From: Enoplolaimus lenunculus
Lineage: Eukaryota; Nematoda; Enoplea; Enoplida; Thoracostomopsidae
NCBI GenBank assembly: GCA_030248215.1
Contig: JASANG010002946.1
Span: forward strand, 130,355-194,354
Reading direction: 5' to 3'
DNA: 64,000 nucleotides
This document shows, in pieces, positions 23,276-38,300 of the stretch. The translations under genes and the position numbers were made by a program. The first letter of the stretch is position 1. Every line of letters begins with the position of its first letter. The notes under the pieces are model-generated. The model was not told the DNA's origin and did not search any database. It saw only the letters and a program-made list of their open reading frames with translations.

Positions 23276-23380
23276 TCATAGCAAAGATAGAGACGGATTT
23301 CTTGACTCAAGTTTTGCATATTTTCGCTTACAGCATAGCGTTTTTAACTTTTTGACGATTGCTCCAATATAGCTACGAAC
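23276..23380 (-). CDS. gene B last exon: cytoplasmic tail
   Basis: VRSYIGAIVKKLKTLCCKRK, then YAKLESRNPSLSLL and stop. The basic helix and Cys-Cys (possible palmitoylation) follow TM7 directly. The acceptor is TTTCAG. Confidence 0.82.
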   Translation of the reverse strand, partial: VRSYIGAIVKKLKTLCCKRKYAKLESRNPSLSLL

Positions 23381-26300
23381 CTGAAATTAAAAATCAACTG
23401 ACTTTTATTTTTCGGCTCATGTTACTTTAAGAGGCGTCCTGGTTTCTGGTGGGTCTATAAAAGAGTTCGTTTAGATTCTAGATTTCATTTTTTTGCTTAG
23501 TCTAAGGCTTAGGTTTAGGCTTACGCTTAAGAACACATTTTTGTAACGCTTAGGCTTAGGCTTAGGCTTACGCTTAGGAATACATTTTTGTAACGCTTAG
23601 GCTTAGGCTTAGGCTTTTACGCTTAGGAACACATTTTTGTAACGCTTAGGCTTAGGCTTAGGCTTAGGAATACGCTTAATCTACTGTTACGCCCCTTAAA
23701 GTCACATTAGCCTATTTTTCGATCACGATTTAGGAATTGGGAAGTATTCAGTGGCGTTCTTAGAAATTTTAGACAGTAGAAACAGCAAGATCGCGACCGC
23801 TAAGCCAAGCACAAGGTTTGTGCTAAATCTTAATACAAAATTTTGGTTTTGAATCATGTTTAGAAAAATGCCTGATTTTCCCCATTGGACCCTGGAATGA
23901 AAGTGTTGCCACTTGCTTGGCAGGGACGAATCATATGTGTCTTGATTGTTTATAAACGCTTGCATGATACTTGATCATAATACTGACATTTCACTAACCG
24001 CAGCGTTATATTTTATTGCATTTACTTTTTCAAAAACTGTAAAATTTCAACGCTGACAGCACACAACGTTTCCCAGTGTTTAGTGTCTATTTTCAATATT
24101 TTAGCTTATACACTGCAAACAATGGCGAGTCAAATTGACTCTCTCCGAAATAGGATTTTCCTGATTACACAAACTGAGTCAAAATTCGACTCTGCCAGAG
24201 TCAAATTGAGTCAAACTTGACGTTGGCGGAGTCAAATTTTGACTCGTGTAGTCGGGAAAAGCCTATGTCGGAGAGAGTCAATTTGACTCGCCATTGTTTG
24301 CAGTGTACTTTCAGAGAAGAAGTTTCTAATTTTTCAAAAACACTTGGTATCAATCAGGAAAGTAGAGGCTTTGAAAAAAAATAAAATTTAAATAAGAACA
24401 ACAACGCTTAAAAGCAATTTTGATAAATACAAAATACATTTCAAATGTAGCAAGCACAGTGTTTTGAAAACATTTACTCTGAATAAAAAGTAATAGAAGT
24501 TCGTACCTTTGCATCTGCCAACGCATGAGACGACCACACGTACCAGCCAAGTATCAAATTGACAGTAAATACCAAACTCGTTAAGCTTGCGTCTAAACTG
24601 AATGTTGCCAGCGAACCAAATATAAACGACATCAGATTTAGTGTGACTTTAATTGGCAAACTGCCACGCCCAATTCTAAAAACAAACAAATAATGACAGC
24701 TTGTATAAAAGACAACAAAGACACTTGTTTAGTTTTGCCAAAAGTCCCAGTCATATTTATAGAGTAGCGTAGTAGAGGCAGTTTTTACTTTCCAATCAGA
24801 AAAAACCTGTTGCTTCCAATCTACTACATCTACAAAGCGGTGGCCCACCTGAGATTTAGCTGGGAAAAGCGCCCATACAACACTATTCTATTAAGCACAC
24901 GGGCCAGCCATTAGGCGTAAGAACAAATAGCTATCTTGGGACTGTGTCCCTAGGCCACCGTTTAAGATTAGTTCTACATAGATGCTGAATTAAGTTTTTC
25001 ATGATTTCGTATCCTAGTAATATTTTGTGAAAAGTTAAAATTGAATTATGAATTTGCCGTAGTAGTCTGAAATGCAAATGTAAGCTGATTGAGACAAATT
25101 AGAGTTCAATTCACGACATATGCACATTAATATACTGCTGGTTCAGTGTGTCTTTAATGCATCTGGCATTACAATTGCGGCACGCACCGATTTAATTATT
25201 AATGAAATGTCAGTTCTAGATTTAGACACAGAAAATGTGCTAAAAGTTGTTCAAAGCAAAATAAAAATTTGCTTATAAGTAATTATTTTTTAGTTTTTTT
25301 ATTTGCTTTAAAAACATATTTTTAAACGCCATTCACACGTGCACTTTTTTACAGCGAGAACTCGCAGTATTTTCAAAGGAACATTCCGATTGACCAATCA
25401 AACTGAAGGTGCTAGAAATTCAAGCGACATGCAACTGTACTCACAGGTGCGAATTAAATTAAGTAACATAAATTCCAGTGAATAACTTGCAGCTGCAAGA
25501 ACTTCAAAGCTGCATTGTGACCAAACTTACGCGTACCAGTTGTATGTGTGAGTTTTTGTTACAAAAACTTGCATGTGTGAATAGGGCTTTAACGTTGTTC
25601 TAGATGTTTTGCGTGTTCAAAACATTTTACAACACGTGCAAACTGTAAAATCAATCGAACTGAATCGCTAGAGTAGCAAAACGCTATCAAAGATCTTTAT
25701 AGTGTGTGTCAAAACGATATTTTAGCATCAGATACTCTTTGTCACAAATCCTTACAAAGCTGTCATTTTCAATCCCTCCTGAGAAATAGGCAACTGGTCA
25801 TCGACCATGTGCATTCCACTTGCTTCAGCGAACAGAAACGCAACAACAGCTAACAGCCCAACTGGAACAATACATCCCAGTGTTACTGGCTGAGCTGTAT
25901 AATTTATCCAACATCTGCAACAAAAATTACTGCAAAGTAAATGTTAAAACGCCATACAGAGCATTTCGCGGAAATTTTGCTGCGGTTTACAGATTCGAAC
26001 TTGAAGTAAAGGTTTTGTGTGCTTTATAATATTTGATTTTTTGGCCCATTGTATAGAACAGGCCCAGATCGTTTTCCGACGCGGCTGTAATAGAGTCATT
26101 TTAAGCTTTGGATTAACTTTTTTGCTTAGGCTTAGGTTTAGGAATGGGCTCTTCCTTGCGCTTAAATTTAGGCTTATGCTTAAGCTAAGGAATACACTTA
26201 TACTACTGTTCCGGCCCTATATGGTCCGATTTTTTGAAGCAGTTAATTAGAATTTTACAAGCGTGAAACGATATCTACGGGCATTTTTGGATATATGCAA

Positions 26301-29300
26301 TCTTGTATGTACTATGAAATTTTTTCGCAATTACTGTTTAGTTAGCTTGCTTGACAATTTATCGTTTACTAGTTGTAATTTCATTGCAACTGTCAATTGG
26401 CAATGCATGCAATTTGCCACAAAGCTTAAAGCGGTTTTATTTGCAGATTTTAATATTTTTTAGCTTGAGATTCTGTTTTATAAAGTTTATTGCTATATAT
26501 ATAGTCTATAATTAAGAATGTAGACCCAAATAACAACGAACACACTCTAAACAGACCGAATAAGCTAAGACTTACGAAAATTCGGATCGATATTTTCCAT
26601 ATCCTGAGCCAGCTGTAAGGCCAGTTGCTACGACTGCGGCTACTAAAAAGGCAATAAAAATATAGTAATGGTGGGAAATTTTACATTAAAGGTAATTTTC
26701 AAAAACAATTAACGTTTAAAATGTTGAGAAACATTAAAAATTATACTACAACGAAGCTATTCCAAGTCGTCCGATATACGATTAAAATGAAGAATCAATT
26801 AAAGTTTTTACATGTGGCTAAACGGATAAACACAGGACTGTAGCCAGTCCACCTTGTTAGGCTAAATATTTTTCAGGAATGGTATACAAGGGTTTTCTAT
26901 GACTTAGAAACAACAGAAAACAACAAATCGATACATGGTTAATACGTTCTATTTCGACGCATAGCCCCGAGTACTGACGCAGGAATTGTAGCTAATTACT
27001 GAATGAATTGTAGTTAATTATTAAATTAATTGTAGCTAATTATTTAATTAATCATAGCTAATTATTAAATCGATTGTTGCTAATTCTTAAATTAATTGTA
27101 GCTAATTATTAAATTAATCATAGCTAATTATTAAATTAATTTCAGCTAATTATTCAATGAATTGTAGCTAATTATTAAATGAATTGTAGCTAATTATTAA
27201 ATTAATTGTTACCAATTATTTAATTAATTGTTACAAATTATTTAATTAATTGTAGCTAATTATAAAATTAATTTCAGCTAATTATTAAATTAATTGTTGC
27301 TAATTTTTAAATTAATTGTAGCCAATTATTAAATTAATTGGAGCTAACTATGAAATTGATTGTTGCTAATTATAAAATTAATTTCAGGTAATCATTAAAT
27401 TAATTGTTGCTAATTTTTAAATTAATTGTAGCCAATTATAAAATTAATTGTAGCTAATTATTAAATTAACGTTCCTGACGACGTTATTCCGAAACGTTCA
27501 GAAAACCCCGTATTATTGTTGCACAGATTTTTGACTTAATATTAGTTTCCAAAGCTATTTTAAATAAGTCACTGGTATATATGTAATAAACAGGGCATTT
27601 ACATAAGTAGCAGTTTCCTTTTTTCTATCTTCAGTAAATGTTTTGTGGTCAATGAACCCACTTTGCCTCATTTGTGTCACAGTTAAACGTATTTGTTCAA
27701 AACAAGGTTACGAGCCAAGGTCGTCTAAAAAACTTACAAAAGCTTAACATGAACATTGATTTGCGAGAAACAAGACTGCCACGCGATATAATATTCATAA
27801 TTATACTGAGACTGTTTGCAGCTTCAAACGCGATGTACGATGAATTTGAAATAAACGCAAATTGAATTGTCATCGCAACCGCTTCGCAGATTAATGGGTT
27901 TGCCTGAAAACGGTACAAAAGCCTGTAGTCTACAATATGTACACACACAGAAGTTGGCTAATTTGTTCATTTTAAAATTTAAACTTTGGTGCCGTAATTA
28001 GAATGTCAGGTAATTGCAATGTAATTAGAATGTCAGGTAATTGCAATGTAATTAGAATGTCAGGTAATTGCAATGTAATTAGAATGTCAGGTAATTGCAA
28101 TGTAATTAGAATGTCAGGTAATTGCAATGTAATTAGAATGTCAGGTAATTGCAATGTAATTAGAATGTCAGGTAATTGCAATGTAATTAGAATGTCAGGT
28201 AATTGCAATGTAATTAGAATGTCAGGTAATTGCAATGTAATTAGAATGTCAGGTAATTGCAATGTAATTAGAATGTCAGGTAATTGCAATGTAATTAGAA
28301 TGTCAGATAATTGCAATGTAATTTGAATGTCAGGTAATTGCAATGTAATTAGAATGTCAGGTAATTGCAATGTAATTAGAATGTCAGGTAATTGCAATGT
28401 AATTAGAATGTCAGGTAATTGCAATGTAATTAGAATGTCAGGTAATTGCAATGTAATTAGAATGTCAGGTAATTGCAATGTAATTAGAATGTCAGGTAAT
28501 TGCAATGTAATTAGAATGTCAGGTAATTGCAATGTAATTAGAATGTCAGGTAATTGCAATGTAATTAGAATGTCAGGTAATTGCAATGTAATTTAATAAT
28601 TGTCAGGTAATTGCTATGTAATTAGAATGTCAGGTAATTGCAATGTAATTAGAATGTCAGGTAATTGCAATGTAATTAGAATGTCAGGTAATTGCAATGT
28701 AATTAGAATGTCAGGTAATTGCAATGTAATTAGAATGTCAGATAATTGCAATGTAATTTGAATGTCAGGTAATTGCAATGTAATTAGAATGTCAGGTAAT
28801 TGCAATGTAATTAGAATGTCAGGTAATTGCAATGTAATTAGAATGTCAGGTAATTGCAATGTAATTAGAATGTCAGGTAATTGCAATGTAATTAGAATGT
28901 CAGGTAATTGCAATGTAATTAGAATGTCAGGTAATTGCAATGTAATTAGAATGTCAGGTAATTGCAATGTAATTTGAATGTCAGGTAATTGCAATGTAAT
29001 TAGAATGTCAGGTAATTGCAATGTAATTAGAATGTCAGGTAATTGCAATGTAATTAGAATGTCAGGTAATTGCAATGTAATTAGAATGTCAGGTAATTGC
29101 AATGTAATTAGAATGTCAGGTAATTGCAATGTAATTAGAATGTCAGGTAATTGCAATGTAATTAGAATGTCAGGTAATTGCAATGTAATTAGAATGTCAG
29201 GTAATTGCAATGTAATTAGAATGTCAGGTAATTGCAATGTAATTAGAATGTCTAGATAATTGCAATGTAATTTGAATGTCAGGTAATTGCAATGTAATTT

Positions 29301-32300
29301 GAATGTCAGGTAATTGCAATGTAATTAGAATGTCAGGTAATTGCAATGTAATTAGAATGTCAGGTAATTGCAATGTAATTAGAATGTCAGGTAATTGCAA
29401 TGTAATTAGAATGTCAGGTAATTGCAATGTAATTAGAATGTCAGGTAATTGCAATGTAATTAGAATGTCAGGTAATTGCAATGTAATTAGAATGTCAGGT
29501 AATTGCAATGTAATTAGAATGTCAGGTAATTGCAATGTAATTAGAATGTCAGGTAATTGCAATGTAATTAGAATGTCAGGTAATTGCAATGTAATTAGAA
29601 TGTCAGGTAATTGCAATGTAATTAGAATGTCAGGTAATTGCAATGTAATTAGAATGTCAGGTAATTGCAATGTAATTAGAATGTCAGGTAATTGCAATGT
29701 AATTAGAATGTCAGGTAATTGCAATGTAATTAGAATGTCAGGTAATTGCAATGTAATTAGAATGTCAGGTAATTGCAATGTAATTAGAATGTCAGGTAAT
29801 TGCAATGTAATTAGAATGTCAGGTAATTGCAATGTAATTAGAATGTCAGGTAATTGCAATGTAATTAGAATGTCAGGTAATTGCAATGTAATTTGAATGT
29901 CAGGTAATTGCAATGTAATTAGAATGTCAGGTAATTGCAATGTAATTAGAATGTCAGGTAATTGCAATGTAATTAGAATGTCAGGTAATTGCAATGTAAT
30001 TAGAATGTCAGGTAATTGCAATGTAATTAGAATGTCAGGTAATTGCAATGTAATTAGAATGTCAGGTAATTGCAATGTAATTAGAATGTCAGGTAATTGC
30101 AATGTAATTAGAATGTCAGGTAATTGCAATGTAATTAGAATGTCAGGTAATTGCAATGTAATTAGAATGTCAGGTAATTGCAATGTAATTAGAATGTCAG
30201 GTAATTGCAATGTAATTAGAATGTCAGGTAATTGCAATGTAATTAGAATGTCAGGTAATTGCAATGTAATTAGAATGTCAGATAATTGCAATGTAATTTG
30301 AATGTCAGGTAATTGCAATGTAATTAGAATGTCAGGTAATTGCAATGTAATTAGAATGTCAGGTAATTGCAATGTAATTAGAATGTCAGGTAATTGCAAT
30401 GTAATTAGAATGTCAGGTAATTGCAATGTAATTAGAATGTCAGGTAATTGCAATGTAATTAGAATGTCAGGTAATTGCAATGTAATTAGAATGTCAGGTA
30501 ATTGCAATGTAATTAGAATGTCAGGTAATTGCAATGTAATTAGAATGTCAGGTAATTGCAATGTAATTAGAATGTCAGGTAATTGCAATGTAATTAGAAT
30601 GTCAGGTAATTGCAATGTAATTAGAATGTCAGGTAATTGCAATGTAATTAGAATGTCAGGTAATTGCAATGTAATTAGAATGTCAGATAATTGCAATGTA
30701 ATTTGAATGTCAGGTAATTGCAATGTAATTAGAATGTCAGGTAATTGCAATGTAATTAGAATGTCAGGTAATTGCAATGTAATTAGAATGTCAGGTAATT
30801 GCAATGTAATTAGAATGTCAGGTAATTGCAATGTAATTAGAATGTCAGGTAATTGCAATGTAATTAGAATGTCAGGTAATTGCAATGTAATTAGAATGTC
30901 AGATAATTGCAATGTAATTTGAATGTCAGGTAATTGCAATGTAATTAGAATGTCAGGTAATTGCAATGTAATTAGAATGTCAGGTAATTGCAATGCAATT
31001 AGAATGTCAGGTAATTGCAATGTAATTAGAATGTCAGGTAATTGCAATGTAATTACGCCTTTTAACTTCAGTTAATATAGCAAATAACATAGTGCATATA
31101 CAACAGTGTGTAACTCATGGGGCTCGACATGGTTAGAGGGAGGTCGCGATCACATGAATACCATAAATTAAACTATATGGGGAGCATGTTTGACGCTGTA
31201 TACATAAAGTGTCACGGTTCGCACCGGTTGTACCCCCCACTAAATAAAGGGATGGTAGGGTAAAAACGCAACCCGTGCCGGGTACATTCTTTTATACACA
31301 GAATGCACCCAGTGGCATATACTCTTGTTGAAATATTCATCATCCCCTCTTGTTAATATCAAATAAAACGAGAGAATTCAAAATAAAATAAAATAACAAA
31401 AAAAAACATACGCCTTCAACGGGTTCAAGGCTTGTCAAAATAAGAATATGAGCCAATAGCAGCGATAACTCTTGACCCATTTGAATAAATCGTTCAGCCG
31501 ATCGGACCCTGAAATTAAGCGTTTAAAATTATGCCAAATAAACAACGAAATTACCGAATATTAGTTTCATGGCAAACAGATTGGTATCCGTTTCCGTTCA
31601 ATTAACTCATCAAATTAGCATAATTTTGTGCTGTTTATTTCATCAGTCCATGATATTTAAACTGTCTAATAAATATTGTTAATTAATACAGAAATAATTG
31701 AAAATTATCAACAAATTTTACGGTTTAAGCTCACCATATTAATAATTATGCATGAAAGCAATCAGTCGCATTGCAATTAGAAATAAGTTACACTAATACC
31801 ATCACAACTGAACGATATGTGCTCATTTAGACGTGGTATACACACGTAGGGTGCGTTAGAGTGGCTTATATGTAGTTCTTTCAACAGTTTACTAGCATAA
31901 AATGTTACCAAACTTCAATAATTAAGAGTATGTTTTAGGTTGGCAAATATCATTAACTGATAATTTTAAACGCAAACTTGTTTTAGAACAACATTTCAAG
32001 ATTTTAGACAAAATAGTAATTTCTTACCGTAATAGTGCAAACATTAGAAAACAACACGATAAAATAACAATAATCCATATACAACCAAGGACTTGAACGC
32101 TTTTCATGACGAAGGTTACCGCTGCGGAATATGGTTTCTAAAATTTAGTTTGATAAAGTTTTGAAATATTCACGAACCAAGTTATATTGTTGAAAATTTA
32201 ATATACAAACAAATAATCAAACAAACAATCAATCAAACAATCAATCAAACAAACAACCAAACAAACAAAGATACAAACATACAAACAAACAAACAAACAA

Positions 32301-35300
32301 ACAAAAACCAAACAAACAAAGATACAAACAAACAAACAGACAAACAAACAATCAAACAAACAATCAATCAATCTACCAAATCAACAAACGAACAAACAAA
32401 CAAACAAATAAAAAATACAAGCAATCAATCAATCAATGAATCAAATAAACAAACGAACAAAGAAACAAAGAATCAAAAAAACAAACAAACAAACGAACAA
32501 GCAAACAAACAAAAAACACAAACAAACAATCAAACAATAAACAAACAAACGCAGAGAAAAGAAAGATTTCAAATTTCATAAACAAAATATGTTTCGCATT
32601 ATTTTATTAAATTATACGTAATTTGAGTATTGTCGATTCATAATAGTTGATTTTTGTAAAAAATCACTTAAAGTTTTGTACCAAAAATTTAAATCTGTGA
32701 TTTTACGACCAACTTTTACGTCAATAAAACTTCGAATACATAAAAATAGACTGCTTCGACAGTAATTTGCCAATCGATTAATCGTTTCAACCAGCGTTAC
32801 GACTTAAAATTGTGATATTACAAAAACTTGAAACCTAACGGCAACTTAAAGTATCTGGTTCTGGTTTATATTCACTATTATTATTGGTTAATTTTGGTTT
32901 AATGTCGTTGAACTGTTACAGTTACCGAGTAAAATAACTTACTTCTTTTGGAAGTTTGAACACTGAAATTAAAAACAATAACAAATCAAAAAAACACGCA
33001 ACAAAGCTTTCAAAGCTGAATGCCCGCACTGGTAGTAAGCAATTTGGTAGCAAGTCAATGTAATGTGAGGTATTTGTGTATATTATATCTGCCCAAGTGT
33101 GCTAATAGCAACATGTTGAATATCGAGGACGTACCAAGTGGGGATGTCGAGGGGCATTCCTCCAATCGGAATCTGTAAAAGCGTTATAATTCAAAGTAGA
33201 TACAGAAATTGCGTCAGGCTTTACGTTCGCTTCGCTGGAGAGGTTGTGCACTGTAACAATTGGATAGCAGGCAAGTCAAATTTTTTGCATTTGATAGCGG
33301 ATCAACGTACAGGCAAAATGTTTTAGACCCTATTGTAATAGGAATACAGCGTGTTCTAGGGTGCAACAGTTATAACGTGAACCCTGCATTAGTTAAATAT
33401 TATTTGCTTTCAAACTGACCGCATTCAGGAAAAGGTTTATCAAACGTCCCGTCCGCAGAACAGTAGAGAACCGCAGCTCCTTTGAGTTCGTTGTCTTCAA
33501 TGCACTGGAATCGGACAAACTTTTCTTGTCGAATAAAGTAATAACTGTCGTTTTTCATTGGTTCATCCAGCGACGGAATTATAACGCTGCCGTTGTTGAT
33601 TTCAGGAACCAGACAAAATTCTAAAAAAACCACAACGAATCACAATTGAATTTTTAACTAAACGATTTACGATCTCGCCAACTATGGATAAGAGTACAGC
33701 AAAACTCTACGACCATTATATCGCCTTTCGGCTCCGGATTGCTCCAAACGACAAGGTTAACGCAGCCCTAACTCTCAAAAATAACCAGGCTGCAGCTAAG
33801 TTCGATTGATATAGTCATATTAACTTTTGTTTGCTGATTGGCTAACAAAATTTTACACTCATTGCTGATTGGCTAATTGGACGAATTTAGTCTCAAAATT
33901 TAGTGTGTAGTTCAGAATCTAAAAATTACATGCGCCCGAAAAATATTGCAGATAAACTTTCAAGACGGGCAACGGTAAGTTTTGTTGAACAAAGACATAC
34001 AAACTATTTTGTGATCGGCGAAAATTTGATATTATAAACTAAACAAATAAAACTAATTACCTATCACCGATTATTAGTGTAAATCCCTGTATCTAGCGAA
34101 TAGCGCTGGATTAAAAGCTGTGCTCATCCGAAGACAAATGTCAAGATTTTTAAGTTGACATTCGAATTTTTAACCATGAATTAGTAATGTTGTAAAAAAA
34201 CATTAATTTCGGAAAAAACACAAAAAATGTTCACGAAAGCAAAAATAATTTTTAAATTTAATTTCACTGTTTTTTAAACAATTTTTGGCAAAAGAAAATG
34301 GCCAAGGTTTCTGCGGCTCGAAAGGCATTTGCGGTGTTTCCTTTATTGTTGATACGGCAAAGGACCACACATACGTATCGGAACGTCGTCTTCTGTGATT
34401 GGAACACTCTTCGACAGCGTTAGTTGTTCCGGCAATAAATCTAAATCTTTCGCTGTTCCTGAACCGACTGGTGGAATCTGACGAGCATCGGACGATGACG
34501 TACCTTGTGAATTGAACAGGTTAACAAGTTGCTGAGCGCTTTCTGTAAAATTTACCGTATGAATGCGACAAAATCAAACTTTGCTATAAACCTATAAGTT
34601 GCAGATCAATTAAACTTTTGATTTTGAAGCATTATTGAGTAAATCAAAGGCTTCGAGCGATTACGACACACATGATTTCAATCGAAGAAACATAATTTTA
34701 TCGACTAAACATCCTAGAATGTGAACAGTATTATCAACAGTGCGTGATACAAGAGTATGCAATGCTTTGGGTTCCGCGTGGTATAAAATATACTGGACAC
34801 GTGCTGCGTTTCTGACCCGCCACCTTTACTTAAAAGGTGGTACAACCTATGCGAACCATGGCACTTTTGTATCCGGCATGAAAAGTGCTCCGGTTATATA
34901 TAGTTTAATTCAGGGGAATTGCATGTGGCAGCGACACCCGTCTATATAAGGGGAATGTAGGCCAACAACGCGACGTCTGGTGGTACATTTTGTACCATGT
35001 GGAACCAAAAAGTGTGTATAATACATTCCTAGTAACATTGATGTATTCATGTCTCTGGTTGAACCTCGTTGCATGATTCTTTGCGTGAAGACGTACCGAA
35101 TGATACTTTGGTTTATTAGAATGACGTCATTAGGCTTAGTTTTCTTAAACTGATTATTGCTTCCCTATTGGGTTGTTAGCGTTTGTTTTCGTATGACTCC
35201 CAGGTTACTTGATTGAGCTTTATGGGGGCCTAGAAATATAATGTAATATTTTTTGGCAATTTTTACAGCTAAAATTTACAATACGTCTCTTTTACCAAGA

Positions 35301-38300
35301 GTGCATAAAACAAGAGTGTGCATCTCTTGGGGGTCCGCAAAAGGGAGGTCGTTCTTACATGACTTAACCCTAAATTAAACTATAAGCGGATCATTTTTGT
35401 TGCAAGATACATAAAGTGTCATGGTTCGCACAGGTTGTACCCCCTCTTAATAAAGGGGGTGGGCCAAAAACGCAACGCATGCCTGGTACAGTCTTTTGTA
35501 CGCAGAATGTACCCAGTTGCATACTCTTGTTGGAGTATGCATCATCTACTCTTGCATTTACCAATCACTATTGGTTGTTGTACTTCTGCAGTTGATAACT
35601 TGGTTGTTGCCGTGGTCGTAGTTGTAATTGTTGTATTGAATGGTGTTGTTGTTGTTGTTGTGGAATTGCTAGTTGTTGTGTTTGTAACGTTTGTTGTAGT
35701 TATCGCTGTTGTTGTTGTTGTCATTGTTGTTGTTGTCGTCGTCGTCGTTATCGTTGTTGTCGTTGTTTTTGTTGTTGGTGTTGTTGTTGTGGTTGTTGTT
35801 GCTGTGGTTGTTGTTGTTGTGGTGGTGGTTGTTGTTGTTGTTGTTGTTGTTGTAGAAGTTGTTGTAGTCGTTGTCGTCGTTGTAATTGTTGTTGTTATGG
35901 TTGTTGTAGTTGTCGTGGTTGTTGTGGTTGTTGTTGTGGTAGTGGTTGTAGTAGTAGTCGTAGTAGTTGTGGTTGTCGTGGTTGTTGTAGTAGTGGTTGT
36001 TGTAGTTGTTGTGGTTGTTGTAGTTGTGGTTGTTGTAGTAGTGGTTGTAGTCGTAGTTGTTGTCGTGGTTGTTGTAGTAGTGGTTGTTGTAGTTGTCGTT
36101 GTTGTAGTAGTGGTTGTTGTAGTAGTGGTTGTTGTAGTAGTTGTGGTTGATGTAGTAGTGGTTGTTGTAGTAGTGGTTGTTGTAGTAGTTGTGGTTGTAG
36201 TAGTTGTGGTTGTTGTAGTAGTGGTTGTTGTAGTCGTGGTTGTTGTAGTAGTTGTGGTTGTTGTAGTAGTGGTTGTTGTAGTTGTTGTGGTTGTTGTCGT
36301 GGTTGTTGTAGTAGTGGTTGTTGTAGTTGTCGTTGTTGTGGTAGTAGTTGTAGTAGTTGTGGTTGTTGTGGTAGTTGTGGTTGTAGTAGTTGTTGTGGTT
36401 GTAGTAGCTAAATTATACAAGCAAGGTACCTTATGTGTATACTATTGATGTATTATCCACATTAAATCTTGTACACTAAGTGCAAAATGAATACCATTCC
36501 ACAACACCATCAAAATTTTAACACAAACTTTTATCTGTGACAATGCAACTGTTGCACCACATATATATTGCACCATTAAGGTAATATGTAATTTACGATT
36601 TAAAGCGCGTTCATTAAACGTGCGTTTAAGAACTAAACATTTTGTTTTATTAAAATTTTCAGACAAAAAATTAAAAATAATATATTTAGTTAAACGTGGA
36701 ATTGTCAAGTTATCATTTAGATTAATTTTACAAATGAGAATTTTACGAATATCATTTTGCGTGCGATGGAATTGACATCGGAGGAGTTGGATTTTGAGTG
36801 TACAGAGAAAAATTTCAAATATTGTAACAGTGCTTTTAATGGAATTAATTTAGTGATAAATGCGTGATGTATGGAATTGGTTTTGTGTAATGAGTGCACT
36901 ACACTGAAGACAAGCTCTCTATAATCGCAATACTGTGGAATGTAGATATGCTAAGAGACCTCCATTCCAGGATTATTTATAAACACATAAAGGAAAACCA
37001 AGTTCCACAACAGATCAAAAATTTCATTTTTATGAAATTGCTATTTTTGCGTACACGATATTAAAAGCTCTTAGAGAGTAGCTTGTCGTAAACTGGGCGC
37101 CTACGTACTCTCGGGCTAAAGTCTTGCCGGACGCATAGTCAAAGATTTGGTTACAGTAAATATAATGTTCTTCGTCGAGTATTTGACAATGTTACGGGGC
37201 ACGCCAACTCAAACGCAAACGGTGATATAAGAGCAGATTGATGCAAACGATTAGCCTTTAAACAAACTGTTTGAATCGCAAAAGCGTTTAAAATAGCGTT
37301 TTATTTTTTGACAAAGTTTTCTTGACGATACTGACAGGTTAAAAAATAATGGCCTGTAATAATTTTTCGCGTAATTGAATGCTTTTGTAGCTTCATTCGC
37401 GGCTTTCGACAGTACGCAACATTACGCTGGAAGCATTTACCGTACTGCGACAGCAGGCACAGTGAACTAATTGTTAAATTAATAGTTTGGACTTGCGAAT
37501 GTGTCCTGATTATTACAGCACCGCAATACAACTTATAGCAGCACCCTTAGTTGATAACGAAGACATCAACTTACTGCATGCGATCGACGCTGAAACATAA
37601 CACAATTTTAAACGAGTAACAATCATTGTGCAATATTTATCATTAAAATGAAAAAATTGTTCAGAAACTTGGCCCATATAAAACATGCTTTAGAAACAAA
37701 CTCATTCGTACGATTAGGCTTAGGCTTAGGAATATGCTTATACTACTGTTCCGCCCGTGTTGTTTACATTGACCAGAAACTTTAAATTTCATGCAAAGAA
37801 CCATAGTAACATTTGACCACGGCAAAACATGCAAATCAGTCTAACACTGTTGCCGCTTTTACGAACATTAAAACTCACACATTATAATACACTTTACAAG
37901 TAATTTGGAAGAACAATAAGCCATGCTACAACTATTACTTTATCGACATTTTTTCCTCCAAAATGTTCGAATGGTTGAAACATTTTGTCTCAAACGTGTG
38001 TAAACGATACACGTTTTTATGAGGTTTATGGTTTAAAAGTAATTCAACGACACAGGTGGATCCAAAAATTTGTGACGAGGGGCGGGCTGGCGAATGTTAT
38101 GAAACGCAAAAATTGTAAGGTAGCGAGGGACCTTATAATTTTGTCACCAAAAAATTTTCTGACGGCGAAAAATTGCAAGGTACGAGATACCTTACCATTT
38201 ATCACAAAAACAATTCTGCGGAATAAATTGTTTTTTACAAAAAAATTTTTTACGGAAAAACTGTAAGGTAGCCCTTACCATTTCAACACAAATAAATTTC

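Noticed and set aside
27972-31047. Long open frames on both strands across the 27-bp array (up to 607 codons)
   Set aside because: They are an arithmetic result of a stop-free 27-bp unit repeated in tandem. The array lies in an intron between the TM2 and TM3 exons.
27995-31056. CRISPR-like array
   Set aside because: Units are contiguous with no unique spacers, and the surroundings are eukaryotic.
35435-36448. Poly-valine frame on the plus strand over the trinucleotide array
   Set aside because: It is the reverse reading of the ACN stretch. A run of over 250 valines is not plausible, and the plus strand offers no splice or gene context.
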